DNA of 64,000 bases. Source: Salvator merianae. Taxonomy: Eukaryota > Chordata > Lepidosauria > Squamata > Teiidae. The DNA lies in contig QVOM02000001.1 of assembly GCA_003586115.2 (NCBI GenBank), positions 11,903,253-11,967,252 on the forward strand, read 5' to 3'. Shown here one piece after another: positions 23,194 through 34,647 of this stretch. Position numbers and translations under genes: made by a program. Below the pieces are notes generated by a model. That model worked only from the letters and a program-made list of their open reading frames with translations, had not been told where the DNA came from and did no database searches. The stretch's first letter is position 1. Every line of letters starts with the position of its first letter.

Positions 23194-24451
23194 TCAACTT
23201 ACTGCAAAGCACAAATAACTACAGTCTAACTGCTGGATCTGGGCAATGTGTTGAATGGAGCCCTGTATAAACAAGAGCCAATCAGAAGAAACACTAGGAA
23301 TTTGGGAATGCTCAAAGGTCAGAGTAAAAGACAGGCAATCATTCCTAAAACTGATTTGTTTCCTCCCATTTTTGCTTGCAGAAGTATCCACAACTAGGCA
23401 CTGATTCCAGTATGGATTATTGAGCAAAGCAAAAAAAAAAAAGCCCTCACGTTCTTAGCTTTCCAAGATACAGCACCTTAGTTCAAACAGAGAACTTATT
23501 TACAATGAGTCAATTCCAAAAGAGACCAAAGACAGCAACCTTAGCATTACAGTACTGTCTACTTTAGTCTGTCTCCTAGAGGTGAAATGACCCTTTACCC
23601 TCCCATTACTGCAACTAGGAAAGCAGTTTCTCCTCCAATGTTCCTCACCTTGGCCCCTCTGTGTGTTCATGCAAGGAGCTACAGGACAAAGGGAGAAGAT
23701 GTAGCAGTTAGTGTCATACTTCAGCCAGTAAGAATCAAGCTGAAACTTCCACCATTCATGGAGTGCATTAGATCTCCATGGCAAGATCCTCACTCGCACC
23801 TACGGAGAATGTTCCTGGCTGGAGAAAGCATTCTGGGCAGGAGCGAAGCAAGCTAAGATGGAGTGGGCTGAAGACCATCTAAATGGACACCATTCTGGCC
23901 TGGCCTACCTCTGACGCTGACAAACAAAATTTCCCCCAACTTGAAATTTGCATGTCGAGGATAATTCAACCCCTAGAAATGGCACCAGAAGTGAGCACTT
24001 GAGTAGGCCATATGCTACTCTTACCACAACTGCCTCCACCAAATGCAGGTTTTTTGCCTAGGAGTGGACTAGGCAAGCCCTTCTTTGGCACACAAAGTCA
24101 AGCAGACAATGCAAAGCCAGCACTTTGGTGTCACAGCCCAACAGGACTGTGTTAATGTTGCTTATGTGTCCGTCATTTTCCCCAAGTTTAACCAAGAGAA
24201 AAAGGGGGGAATTGTATGTATAGAAGAAGAGTGGAACGTATCACCATGTACCACTGAAAAATCAATGATCTGATATCTTTTTCCCAATCTGTACCACCAT
24301 AGGTAGTGGAAACTACCTGCTCTGACACTTACCTTGAAAAGAAAGAGAAAACCAGCTACAGCATATCAGCACCTAGAAGGCTAGTCTTCGGTACAGCATT
24401 AGGATTTTTTCTATGCAAGATAGTGATTGGCTGTTATTTTACTATAACTGG
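23194..24451. other. unassigned sequence
   Basis: No gene recognised. The minus-strand frame at 23,194-23,427 and the frames around 23,500-23,850 have no domain or splice support. Confidence 0.35.
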
Positions 24452-24630
24452 TCCATCCATGAAAGGGAGCAACTGCTTAGGATGCAGAGGGCTCCAGCTC
24501 AATCTTCAACATCACCCTGGAAGAAGGAAATGGACAACCACTTCTGCATCTTTGCCAAGAAAGCTGCATGGATGAGTCCATGGAGTCACCTACAGTCAAT
24601 CCCAGATCCATGGCAGCTAACAACAACAAC
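24452..24630 (+). mobile_element. tRNA-derived SINE
   Basis: The tRNA-like head is decayed ('aggatgcagagggctccagctcaatc'). The body 'ggacaaccacttctgcatctttgccaagaaagctgcatgg' and the (AAC)n tail 'caacaacaac' match the copies at 30,193 and 36,427. Confidence 0.75.
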
Positions 24631-24889
24631 ATCTTATATGGAGCCAGCATACAACCAACCAATGTAGGAGGTTTTTGTTCAGCATCAGCTTGAAGCACAT
24701 TAGGAATCTATCTGGGTAAGACTTTCAAATGTAATGCCTCTGTTGCCCCATAGTCCAAACCTACCCAATTCCACTAACCAGGATGCTCCTATGGATAAGC
24801 CTTCCTTTGCTGCAATCCTCCAAAAGTTTTGAACCACAGCTTCCATCATCTTGAAGCAGCACAATCCAGTGAGGCAGCACAATCTGTAA

Positions 24890-25190
24890 TCCAAAGCATC
24901 TGGGAAATACCAGGCCTGCCTTCAGGGAGCAAAGTAAGATCCTGGGATTGCTTCTCGCTGCCCCCCACCAGATGCAAAAAGCAACTCCATGCTTACCTTT
25001 GTATCTGTCAGCAACTTCCGCAATCAGCCCCATTAGAGTTCCTGGAAGCCAGCCAAGCTGCCGACAGACGTCAAGGCAAGCATTGTTATTATGGGAAACC
25101 CAGCATCATTGCTGGATTTTTCGTAATAGTGATATGTCAGGTTTCCTCGTTTATTTAAGAATGTTTCATCCCACTCTTCACCAAAAGGTC
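24890..25190. mobile_element. non-autonomous DNA transposon fragment (copy E2)
   Basis: It shares with 52,945-53,400 the block 'ggaaacccagcatcattgctggatttttcgtaatagtga' and the 'gatcctgggattgcttct' block. The terminal repeats are not clear. The minus-strand frames here are shadows. Confidence 0.5.
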
Positions 25191-25859
25191 CCGGGGAGGG
25201 GGTCACAATAATAAATTGGAGAATATCTGGCATTCCCAATATAGTACCGAGAGGATCGCTGGTTTTACCGCGTGTCAGGCGGCAGCCTAGGTTAGCAACA
25301 GTTGCTACAGATCAACAACCCAATCCTACCCTGTCATGTAAGATGAGGCTTACAAGTATAAACATGCAGAACTCCATAACATTGCCCAGCTTACATGTAT
25401 AATAACCCATCCACCCACACCCACGCACACCGAGCCACCCATGTTATATAAGATTTAGGGCGGCAGCGACTGTAAACAGCAGTCAGACTGCTTTACAAAG
25501 CTTTGACTTTCTAAAAAAAAAACCAAGACAACAAGATAAAATATATTTAAAGCAGACCAAAGTATTCACAGAAGGCCCTGTTCTCTATTGGCCTTCAGTC
25601 AAGGGCAATTCCATTCTTGTGTCTGTAGCTATAAAAGACTGAACAGCATAAAACAAGGACTTACAAGCAATCGCTCAACAAATAAATCAACGTACAGATA
25701 ATACCTCTGAGGCTTTTTATTTAAATGAAAACTAAAGGCCCTGTCTGGGTAACTACCACAGGAAAAAACAAGCTTGAACGAGGTAAGGTATGTACTTTAT
25801 TAAGATAATTTCATATATTAAGCAGTAGGCAAACCCAAATTTTCTGTTTATATACCTTT
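25191..25859. other. unassigned sequence
   Basis: No exon, RNA gene or family assigned. The start of this stretch resembles an L2 3' region ('ccaaaaggtcccgggg') but is too short to call. Confidence 0.35.
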
Positions 25860-26430
25860 AGAAGTCCCAGTCAATCACAGGCCTCAGAAAAGCATGCCTT
25901 CCAAGGTTAAGTAGATATCTGCACCTGGGCCTCCCAGGTCCTAGACCAACATCAGGTTTATTAGTAAGGAGTCTTCTTAGATGCCCCATCCCTTTATGAA
26001 GTTGGTGGGATGATGGTGAGAAACAGGGCTTTCTCTGTAGTGGCCCCCAGTCTCCCCTCAGAGATATGCCATGTGTAAACACTGAATACCTTTGGGTGTT
26101 TATTTAGAACAATCTTGTTCACCTAGACATTAAGGCAACATCCAGGCATCGCTTACTTATTCCAGGCTTTATTCTGAAATATTCAAATATAGTGGAATAA
26201 ATAAGTGATGTCTGCATGCAGCCTTAGTGTTTATTCACCCCGGCATTCCATGATTTGCTTTGTTCCTCCATCCCATGATGCTGTTGGTATTTAGATGATC
26301 TTTCTATTCCTATTTCATTATCATTCTTTCTAAACAAAATCTAAAATAAAATTTAATTTAATTTTTATTAAATTTTATATTATCTGCTGGATTTTGGCAT
26401 AGGGCAACATGAAAATTAAATAAATTAATT
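25860..26430 (+). mobile_element. L2-type LINE 3' end with nested MITE
   Basis: The plus strand reads through an altered ORF2 C-terminus, FLCSGPQSPLRDMPC (compare the usual F-S-V-V-A-P-R-L motif), then an A/T-rich 3' end with 'gctggattttggcatagggcaacatg' and an AAATT tail. A palindromic MITE at 26,132-26,225 interrupts it. Confidence 0.6.
26132..26225. mobile_element. 94-bp palindromic MITE
   Basis: The left arm AAGGCAACATCCAGGCATCG pairs with the right arm, whose reverse complement is AAGGCTGCATGCAGACATCA. Both continue into ACTTATTTATTCCA-like sequence. A half copy of the same element is at 35,396-35,456. Confidence 0.7.
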
Positions 26431-27939
26431 AAAAGCCTGCACATTGGTGGTGTCAGAAAGATACAAAAGATACTGGCTGCTTATTCTCAGAATTTCCAGC
26501 AGAAGCAAGCAATTCAGTTTCAAAGGCAGCAATATAAGGAAAGCAGAAGAGAGAAAAATTAACAGCTCAAGGGCAAAGCCCTTGTTGTTTATATGTAGAA
26601 TCTTAAGTGTGCTCCCTGCCTGGGTAAGAGCTCAGAATGAGGACCTAGATGACTGTTCCTACAAGGGCAGGCAGCATCGGCCCAGAGGAATCTGTTGCCA
26701 TACAAAAGTGCCTTACAGCGTCTCACATAAAATAAATGCCTAATTAAAAAGCAATAATAAAGTGAGCCTTTTCAAGCTATCTAAAGGAGAAGCAACTGTC
26801 TTCTTCTGCAAATGTTTTCCTCCTTTGCACATATCCAAAGCATCATCTGGATTCTTTTACTGCAAAAAGCACGGGGAAACAAAGATACTGTGCCACTGCT
26901 GCTCTATCCTTCACATATTTCCATTGCACTCACCGACTTCAGTGCCAAACAGCCAGAATCTCCCAATGGTAGAAGATAGTAGTGCAGCCTACGGCAATGA
27001 ACTTTTTCAACTGAAGCTGCCAGCCGTAACATATAAGGAACTTCTAGAACCATGAAGCTTCTCATAGATCTCTCAAAGACACTTCAGAGATAGCTTTCTG
27101 GGTGTGTTTTCTATTCCACTGCCACCTACCTGCCCGTGCCATAAAACTATGTACGAGGAGCAGCTTATCATTTTATTATACCTGCATCACAGGTAAAACA
27201 CAAACTGTGAGATGGTACTAGAAGAGGAGCCAACAGTGCACATTCAACCAGCCAGTCTGTGCTGTAAACTGGTGCCACTTTTAACATACTGAGCTAGAAG
27301 GGAGCCAGTGGCCCAGAACAGGAAGAAGAATGCTAATCCCCAGCTTTACACCAAAACACAGAATTCTACTCCGAATTCTTTGATCATACACTTGAGTATT
27401 GTATTTGCTGGCAAAGTAAAACATTAGCCCCAGCTTACTTTAACTGGACGAGTTGCCAGATGGACTTAAGAAATTCTGTATGTTAAATCATTTACTTGAT
27501 CATTGAGTTATAATCTCTTCTGGACACATGGCAGGCCTTCTATCCAAAGGTTCTCCTGCTCCTATTCTAGGTGTCCCGTAAGTTCCCCTTCCCAAATCCT
27601 ATGGCTCCTGTGGCACCTCTAGTCCACAACACTCATCCATTATGGAGATGCTATTCAATCTTTATCTCTCAGTTCTGGTCTCCCCTCCATAATGAACTCT
27701 TTTTTGTGCCTAATGGTACCCAACTATCACCACCACTATGTACAAAGAAGTTGTCCTGCTTCATTCATGTCTCAGACTCCTCAGAGTGAAGCACCAACTC
27801 TGTGTTCTCCAAAATCTTCCACTTAGAGAATAAGAAAAGCCTGAGACATATGTGGTATATGCTCACAACCATCTCCAAATCAACCAGAGAAATGGATAAC
27901 GCAAAGAAATGAAAAAGACAAAAAAAAAAGCTACACAGG
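26431..27939. other. unassigned sequence
   Basis: No gene recognised. A minus-strand frame of about 50 codons ends at a possible donor (AAGTCG|GTGAGT, 26,932) but has no acceptor or family match. Confidence 0.35.
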
Positions 27940-28561
27940 TAAGCTTCTGTGACAGACAAAGAAAGGGACCTTGGAGTTCTAGTGGACAGCTCAATGAAGG
28001 TGTTGACTCAGTGTGCAACAGCAGTGAAAAAAGCAAATTCAATGCTAGGAGTAATTGGGAATGGAATGGAAAATAAATCAGCAATTATCACTGTGACTCT
28101 TTATAAATCTTGGTGAGGTCACATTTGGAATGTTGTGTACAGTTGTGGTCACTATACCTCAGAAAAAATGCAGAAAAGGGCAACCAGAAAGATCAAGGGG
28201 CCGGAACACCTTCCTTACAAAATCTGACTGCAATGTTCAGGTCTCTTCAGTCTTGAAAGACAGTGTTTAAGAGGGAACCTGACTGAAGCATTCATTGAGT
28301 AGGAAAGGCAGAGAAAAAATTATTTTCTCTATCACACTTCACTAGAACCAGGGGGCACTCTATGAAGCTGATGGGCAGAGGAGTTATAACCAAGAAGGGA
28401 AACTGTTTTTTCACGCAGAGGATCATCAGTCTATGGAATTTACTACCAGAAGAGGTGTGACAGCAGTCAGCCTGGATAGTTTTAAGAAACGGTTAGACAA
28501 ATTCACGGAGGACAGGTGTGTCAATGGCTACTAGAATCGATGCTTAGGTAGCACCTCTAGG
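27940..28561 (+). mobile_element. CR1 LINE ORF2 C-terminal remnant
   Basis: The plus strand keeps the order of the CR1 ORF2 C-terminus: 'gccaattcaatgctaggagt' region, LYKSW, EKMQKRATRKIKGPEHLPYK, LFSLERQCLRGNLTEAF, then 'ggaatttactaccagaagagg' and 'gataagttttaagaaacgg'-like sequence. Several stops are present. The 3' end resumes after an L2 insertion at 28,736. Confidence 0.85.
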
Positions 28562-28735
28562 TTGGAGGGGCACCTCTGAGTGTTGTCCTGCCAGGGAGGA
28601 TGGGCGGAAGGGAGGGTTATATTTTAAATATGTTTTAAGAATTCTTTTTGTATTTTATTTTTTTTGTTATTGTGACCCACCCTGGGACCTTTTGGTGAAG
28701 GGTGGAATATAAATTCTTAAAGGAATAAAGAAAAG
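28562..28735 (+). mobile_element. L2-type LINE 3' tail inserted in CR1
   Basis: It reads 'gagtgttgtcctgccagggagga...gttatattttaaatatgttttaag...ccaccctgggaccttttggtgaagggtggaatataaat', close to the 3' end at 9,735-9,870. It separates the CR1 segments before and after it, so it inserted later. Confidence 0.75.
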
Positions 28736-28885
28736 TCCTTTTGCAAGGAGTTGACAGCAGGTGAAGGGTTTGCCTTCATCTTCTGCTTCAGAATGTCCAG
28801 AAGCAATTGTTGGCCACTTCGTGAGACAGAATACTGGACTAGAAGGGCCGTGGCCTGATCCAGCAAGGCTCCTGTTATGTTCTAT
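28736..28885 (+). mobile_element. CR1 LINE extreme 3' end
   Basis: Continues the CR1 copy from 28,561: 'cttcgtgagacagaatactggactagaagggccgtggcctgatccagcaaggctcc', the inverse of the start of the 6,781 copy. Confidence 0.8.
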
Positions 28886-29427
28886 AACTTCCAGTGACTC
28901 AGTGGGGAAAAAAAAAGATGGAAAAATTAAAGTGATGCTAGTAGGAGTTGCAAGTGACAGAAATGCAAATGCTTAGAACAGTGCTAGTTAAGACTATCAA
29001 GCTCTGAAGGAGAACAGAAGTGGACAAGAAAGAGGTGCCAGGGAGCTGAAGTCTGAAAGCAGATCAGAGCCATACTCAGGGTAGTGGAAGATTATGTCCA
29101 ACAAGAGCAGAAGTTGCAAAGTTGTTTGAAAAGCTTGACTCAATGAAATCTTTGGTGCAACACGGCCAAGCATGATTAGAACCCACCTTCTTTTCCGTCT
29201 TAAGTCCCTTCTCCTAATCCCTTGCTCACTGCTAGGTGGAAAGTCACTCTGCATATAATCCCCAGATTTGAGGCATAAACCAGGGAATGGTGGAACACTA
29301 AGAATTAGTTGCACGTAAGAAGCAACTAAGAGATGGATACCAGTACAGAGAGACTTGGCAAAACAGCTGAACAAATCACTCCAGAGTGATGCTGGTGAGA
29401 AATGCTGACCCATGCAAGCAAATGGGA

Positions 29428-29448
29428 AAAAAAAAAAAAAAAAAAAAA
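29428..29448. repeat. poly-A tract
   Basis: An uninterrupted A run of about 20 nt with no recognised element before it. Confidence 0.9.
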
Positions 29449-29800
29449 GAGGATGCAAAAGAGAAAGTGCTGATCTCAGAATTCATGCAGTAATGACGGA
29501 TTACTCACTCCAGGTTCAATCACAAGATGAACTCAAGTTTGCCATAAGGCGTCACCTGTTGCACTGACTGTGGTAAGTTCTCGTGGTTCAGTGGTTAGAT
29601 GTTTTTCCCCCACAAATGAAAAAAGTTATTAAAAAATCCCTCTAAGATGTTTAAACAACAAACTTCTCCAAAATATTACTTACAAAAAAGGACAGAGAAC
29701 AGCACAGACATGGCAACTCCCCCTCCCAAAGTTACAAATGAGAGCTCTGCATGCTCCAAAAATCAGAATTCTGACTCACATAACATAACTTCCCCCCGTA

Positions 29801-29866
29801 CAAAAAAAAAAAAAAAAAAAAAAAAAAACACCCCCCCAAAAAAAAAAAAAAAAAAAAAAAAAAAAG
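29801..29866. repeat. poly-A / C7 compound tract
   Basis: Two A runs of more than 25 nt separated by CACCCCCCC. The lysine- or phenylalanine-rich frames over it are artefacts. Confidence 0.9.
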
Positions 29867-30192
29867 CAGCCCAGGCCAATTTTAAAGACTTTTTTTTTTT
29901 TGAGGAACGCCATCGTCATTATGAGGACTGTATTATGGATGCTATGCCAACTGAATGCAGATATAGCCATGATCATACAACTTTTTTCGTAGCAAAAGCA
30001 TCAGTGATATACAGATTCCTTCTCTTCAATGATTTTGCAGAAGAGGACTAAGGACAGCACACTACCACCACCCACCTTTCTGCAGTTACCACACTAGCTT
30101 AATATGATGGACAGAGCCTGCTCCTCATCTGTCCTTTCATGCTGAAGTTCTTCAGAGCAGGACAGTAAACAAACACATTCCTAAACACCATA

Positions 30193-30534
30193 GGGAGCAG
30201 CTGTAGCTCAGTGGTAGAGCAAGCTGCCTTGAAAGCAGAGGGTTGCCGGTTTGATCCCCATCTTCTCCCCAAAAATAGGCAACTGCAACTACTTCTGTAA
30301 ATCTGCCAAAGAAAGTACAGAGAGGTGCCCATGGAGTCTGGGAGGGGCTGTAGCTCAGTGGCCTTGAAAGTAGAGGATAGCTGATTCGATCCCCAGTGTC
30401 TCCCCAGAAGTAGGCAAGGGCAAACCACTCCAATATCTCTGCCAAGAAAACTGCATTGAGGTCCCTATGGAGGTGCCATGCCCATGCAGTCAACCAGGAG
30501 TCAGTCACGACCTGGTGGTACCCAGCAACAACAG
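30193..30534 (+). mobile_element. two tandem tRNA-derived SINEs
   Basis: The first copy begins GCTGTAGCTCAGTGGTAGAG, an intact tRNA A box (TAGCTCAGTGG), followed by 'gccttgaaagcagagggttgccggtttgatcc' (B box). The second starts at 30,341 with GGGGCTGTAGCTCAGTGG and lacks 'tagagcaagct'. Its body is 'gtaggcaagggcaaaccactcc...ctctgccaagaaaactgcat', ending 'cagcaacaacag'. Copy 1 has a shortened body. This is the best-preserved SINE pair in the window. Confidence 0.9.
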
Positions 30535-31966
30535 TAAACCCCACTGACAGAGCCACAATTCTATTTTTGGAGGGAGGGCTGTTTTTGCTACTAACCACTC
30601 TCTTGCCACCAGCACTTTCTTGTCCTTCTCAGCCTTAAACGGCATCATCTTTCTCTTTTTCTCTCTCAAAATTGCACCACTAACCCCTACCTTGTTACCC
30701 CTGGTATATGCTATGTCACGCACCAAGGGCGCAGTGCAGCTTCTCTTTTGGCTTGGAGGAAAGGAGAGGAAGAAAGTAGGTGGCCAGGAACACTAATTAA
30801 GCAGCTACTCTTTACAGCCAAGATTCCAGCACATTAAAATCTCACTCCAAGTCTGGATGGAACAGGCTGAACGGCCTCCGTCAACTAGGATTCAGCTCTA
30901 TCTTCAAGACAGTTAATACTTGACAAGACACATCCACACACACACACACACCACCCAGCATACTTCACAGGCGGCTTTCAATCCCCACTTTTAAGTTTCC
31001 ATGCCTGCAAAAGGTATGATGAAGCTGTGGTCTGAACTGAAGGCCAACACCCCATAAAATGCCAAAGGAACTGTCTCAAAGCCCTGCAGGAGACTAGTGC
31101 AGACGCACAAGAAAAACAGAGCCCACGATCTATGAACTGAATTGCGAAAGGGCACAGAGGTGAGTTTTACATGAGCAACTACTTCCACTACTTGCATACC
31201 ACGATCATTCGGACGTGAATTTATCCGTGAAACTAGGGAGCTGCTGGAATGAAGGAGGGGGGGAGGAGAGAAAACTAGCGGGGATTTGGGGGAAAACATG
31301 ACGCTCTTCCACATAGCTTTACTCCTGTTGATTTAAAGCGGCACACACTGGCGGACGGGGCGAGGGGGAGAGATATTCCAGCGTTATCTCCATTCAGAGA
31401 TTGCGAAGCGAACGGATCTCATTAAGAAGATTTCTCCCGGTTGAAGCAGATGCTGATTTTATAGCCTAGACCACCGCTCGCTGGCTCTCCCCCTAACAAT
31501 CCCAAACTCCCAATCCTCACAACTTCATACATATTCATGCACACTAGACATTCTCTCCCGAAAAGAAAGACGTGCAGCACACATTATTTTGTTGGCAAGA
31601 GCAGGGGAGAAAAATGCAGGCTCGTGAATGCAAAGTATGCAACACCCGCTTTCCACCCGCTTTCTTTTTTAGTTTTTTTAAGGCAGCTTTCTTCCCAAAT
31701 TGCGAAGAATATATAACGAATTCCTAAGAGCAACAGCCTTCCCCCTCCACCCCCGTCTCCCTTTTTGGAAAGAAGCTCTCAACCTAATACCCATGGGGGG
31801 GGGGGAGAGAGACGAGGAGAACACGCCAGGAAGGGCTTATTGTTTATAGTAGGGAAGGTAAATGCCTACAGCTACATAACAAATAACTGTTTGGCATTTC
31901 TTCCATTAACCTGAACAGAAGCAGTATGGAGGAGAGAAAAGAGCAGGCAAACGGTTTTTAACTCAC
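30535..31966. other. unassigned sequence leading into the CpG island
   Basis: Includes a (CA)n run at about 30,936-30,951. If the exon at 31,967 is real this is the start of its first intron. A plus-strand GTGAGT at 31,160 lacks an open exon. Confidence 0.4.
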
Positions 31967-32063
31967 CTTCAAGGGCAAAAATAGGGGCGATCCCTATTAG
32001 TATGTGCAAAAATCCTAAGGAGAGCAGCAAGGACCCCGTCACTTCTAGCCTGTGGGCCAACAT
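31967..32063 (-). CDS. first coding exon of an unidentified membrane or secreted protein
   Basis: The minus strand has ATG at 32,063 followed by 32 codons and one base, ending GAAG|GTGAGT, a near-consensus donor (GT at 31,966-31,965). The peptide begins MLAHRLEVTGSLLLSLGF and continues LHILIGIAPIFALE. It is a short polar start followed by about 20 hydrophobic residues, typical of a first membrane segment or an uncleaved signal anchor. The CpG island lies immediately upstream on this strand, which fits a promoter-proximal exon. An upstream in-frame ATG at 32,120 is possible, but its leader is unusual. I cannot name the gene. Later exons would lie toward position 1 and enter from a phase-1 intron. 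Confidence 0.5.
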
Positions 32064-32129
32064 GCTTGTGCAAAAAGGAAAAAAAGCAAAGGAAATCAGG
32101 TCTCTAGGCAGTCCACCCAAGTCTCGCAG

Positions 32130-33100
32130 CTACAGCTGCTTTTTCCTCTCAGGTCTGCTCTGTTCACCGCCTCTTCTTCGCACTCTCCTTCCAAGGGTCT
32201 TCGATTCGTTCACCATCCACTGAAGGAGGAACCGGGGGGGATTGGACGGAAAAGCCCCTCTCCCCCTCCTCCTCTCCCCCTCCCAGCTCAGGAGATGAGA
32301 GAGAACCCAGCAGCGGCAAAGGCTGGGTGAAGGAGAGAGGAGGGGGTTCAGCCCTCCTGTGCAAGAAAGGAGCGTTGCATGCGGGAAAAAATAGGAAAAA
32401 GGGGCCAAGTAAGCAGCAGCAGCAGCACCCGAGCACCGCTGCCCGTTGCGCAGTAGATTAAATATAAGCCAAGGTAATCGCCACAGCCATCAAAAGCTCC
32501 CAAGAATGATGCATGGAGGGAAAGAGGCGGTGGGGAGGAGAAGGAAAAAGAGGGGTCCTCCTTCTGGATCCAGAGAGAGGCGGAGAGGCAACAGCTCCTC
32601 TTCCTGCCAAGCCCCTCCTAGGTGCTGCAGGGGGGAGGGTGCACGAGCCGGTGCCGTCTGCACCCCAAAGTTGGGCTTTATGCACAAGAGGCTCCTGCCA
32701 CTGCCGGGCGCACGGAGAGCAGCAACCCTGCCGCCTGCCTGCTTGCCTGCCTGCCTGGCGCACTAGAAGCCGCCGCCGCCGCCTTCTGCCTGCTTGACGT
32801 CATGGGCTCCCAGGGAAAGGCAGGGGAGGGCACAGCAAAACGGGGGCTACGCGGCAGTGGGCTTAGGGCGCATGCGCTTCCAGAATCCCTGCTGCTAGAA
32901 TAGGAGAAACGGGGGCAGGCAGGCAGCTCCTTCGCTCGCTTCCCCCTCTTTTAACCTCACAGCAGCCATCATCATATTGGGGGTAGGAAATACGAGGGGG
33001 GGGGAGAGAAATACACGTGGAGTTAACCTACAAGGAATGCAGTAGTGGTTTCTTCTGTAGACTGCCGCCCACACACGCGCGCGCGCGCGCGCCCCCCCAA
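32130..33100. promoter_or_regulatory. CpG island, probable promoter of the minus-strand gene
   Basis: GC-rich, CpG-dense sequence with no matching repeat. It contains a perfect CRE palindrome TGACGTCA (32,795-32,802), an NRF1-type palindrome GCGCATGCGC (32,868-32,877), a GCC-trinucleotide run (32,769-32,782) and several G/C-rich blocks. There is no TATA box at a sensible distance. The only coding candidate attached is on the minus strand at its left edge; a divergent plus-strand transcript cannot be excluded. The long frames of both strands across it are GC artefacts. Confidence 0.7.
33071..33092. repeat. (CA)(CG)n alternating purine-pyrimidine tract
   Basis: ACACACGCGCGCGCGCGCGC followed by GC at the edge of the CpG island. 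Such tracts are able to adopt Z-DNA. Confidence 0.9.
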
Positions 33101-34647
33101 AAAGAGACTCAACTGCAAAAATGTACGAATAAAGCACACTTGGTTTTGTTCCCCCCTTTAAAAAAAGAGAAAGAAAACGGAGCGCAGAATGGCAAGCTCC
33201 CGTCTCGTGGCACAAAGGGAATGCATTGTTACCAAGCCATGCTCTTAACGGCAATGAACCGAACTGCAGCCCAATCGCTGGGTATGTGGACGCAGCCACT
33301 CCTCTCTGAAAACACACAGATCTTCTACCCCACAAATACAGCACAGTTGCTAGAAAGCAGAATACCTGCCTGCGTGGGGGGGGAATATTTGCTTTCCACG
33401 CACAGAGAACCGTGATCGTTTCCCCATTACGACCTTCCCTACTGAAGGGGAGCTGTGTGTGCAGGCATTTAAGACGTCAATCCTCGTTGCAAACGGGGGG
33501 GGGCACCTATGGTAACAAGAACGCACGTGCGTGCAATTTTAATTCTATCGACTGTTGTCATCAATGTCACGGAAAGATAAAGAGGAAGAAATACACTTAG
33601 ACTTCAAAGAAGGGGCGGGCAGTACCATCCACCCAAGCTGCACGTTGATATAACGTTTGACCCCCACCCACCCCCAGTTACGTGAAGTGTCCATTTATGA
33701 TACAGTGGGAGGCTGCTTTAATAACGGTACCATTTCGCTTTTGTCTCACTGTTGTTTCCAAAACGTATCATCTTAGAACAATACCCCCCGAACAGATGTC
33801 CTTTTTGCAAGGTGCCAGAGAGTCACATTCAGAAAAACATCCATCCTTAGAGGAAGTGGTGAGACACAGTTTAATCCCAAATGTCTTTCTTTGCCCAACA
33901 GGAGCGAAATCGTACCTGAAAATCTCTCACACGCATCTCATTAGTGCTGCGTGATGTATTTTGTGCATCTTCTCTAAGCCACTGGAGGAAGAGGATAAGC
34001 TTTCTTCCCAATGCAAACAGAGCTGTTAGATTACACAATTCATACTCACATAATTAATTAATTAGTTAATTACTATTAAAAGATGCAAACCAGTTTACAC
34101 CTTTAGCATAATGTCATAATGGAAATACAAAACCTAGATTATTTTTTTTAAAAAAAAAAAAGACAATGCCTTTCACTTCACAGTGCGCATTTCTTTCATT
34201 TAGCATCCTAATGTTTTCATGGTGAGACCTTCTTTCTCTAGAAGCTTTTCCCCCTCCAAATCAAGTCTTAAGTAGTACATCAGGAAACATGTGGCTTCTT
34301 GGGCTTAACCTTAACTTTAAGTAGTAAAAACCATACAGAAGCAATACTGGCAAGTTAAGACATCCTAGAACTAGTGTTGAAGGAAGATTCAGTGCAGCAT
34401 CTGGTTAAGTGTGGAGAACTGAGCAAAGAGTTCATCCTTCATCCTTCATCCAGGCTGGTTTTGCCTGTTTATATTCATTACACCCAGCTGATATAGCAAA
34501 GGAAATCCAGATTTCAGGTAGCATCACAGTGCATGCAGTAGTACCTGTTTCACGTATTAAGGCCAAACCACTTTGTGCTGACTTGCAGTTGCAACACCTT
34601 GGAGTTCTCTAGAATAAGTTGGCAACTCCGCATCAGCGGTGCAGTCA
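33101..34647. other. unassigned sequence downstream of the CpG island
   Basis: CpG density falls gradually to about 33,600. No exon or repeat recognised. Confidence 0.4.

Noticed and set aside
22618..23229. 203-codon plus-strand frame
   Set aside because: Runs from a DNA-transposon copy (E1) into the foldback hAT MITE; the minus-strand mirror frame is similarly open because the DNA is palindromic.
29647..30051. 134-codon lysine-rich frame
   Set aside because: Open only because it crosses long A runs.
31100..31165. Plus-strand CAGAG|GTGAGT donor
   Set aside because: Upstream frames contain stops close by and no acceptor of quality was found.
32446..32903. Several overlapping frames in the CpG island
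   Set aside because: Mutually overlapping GC-rich frames on both strands with no domains or splice logic.
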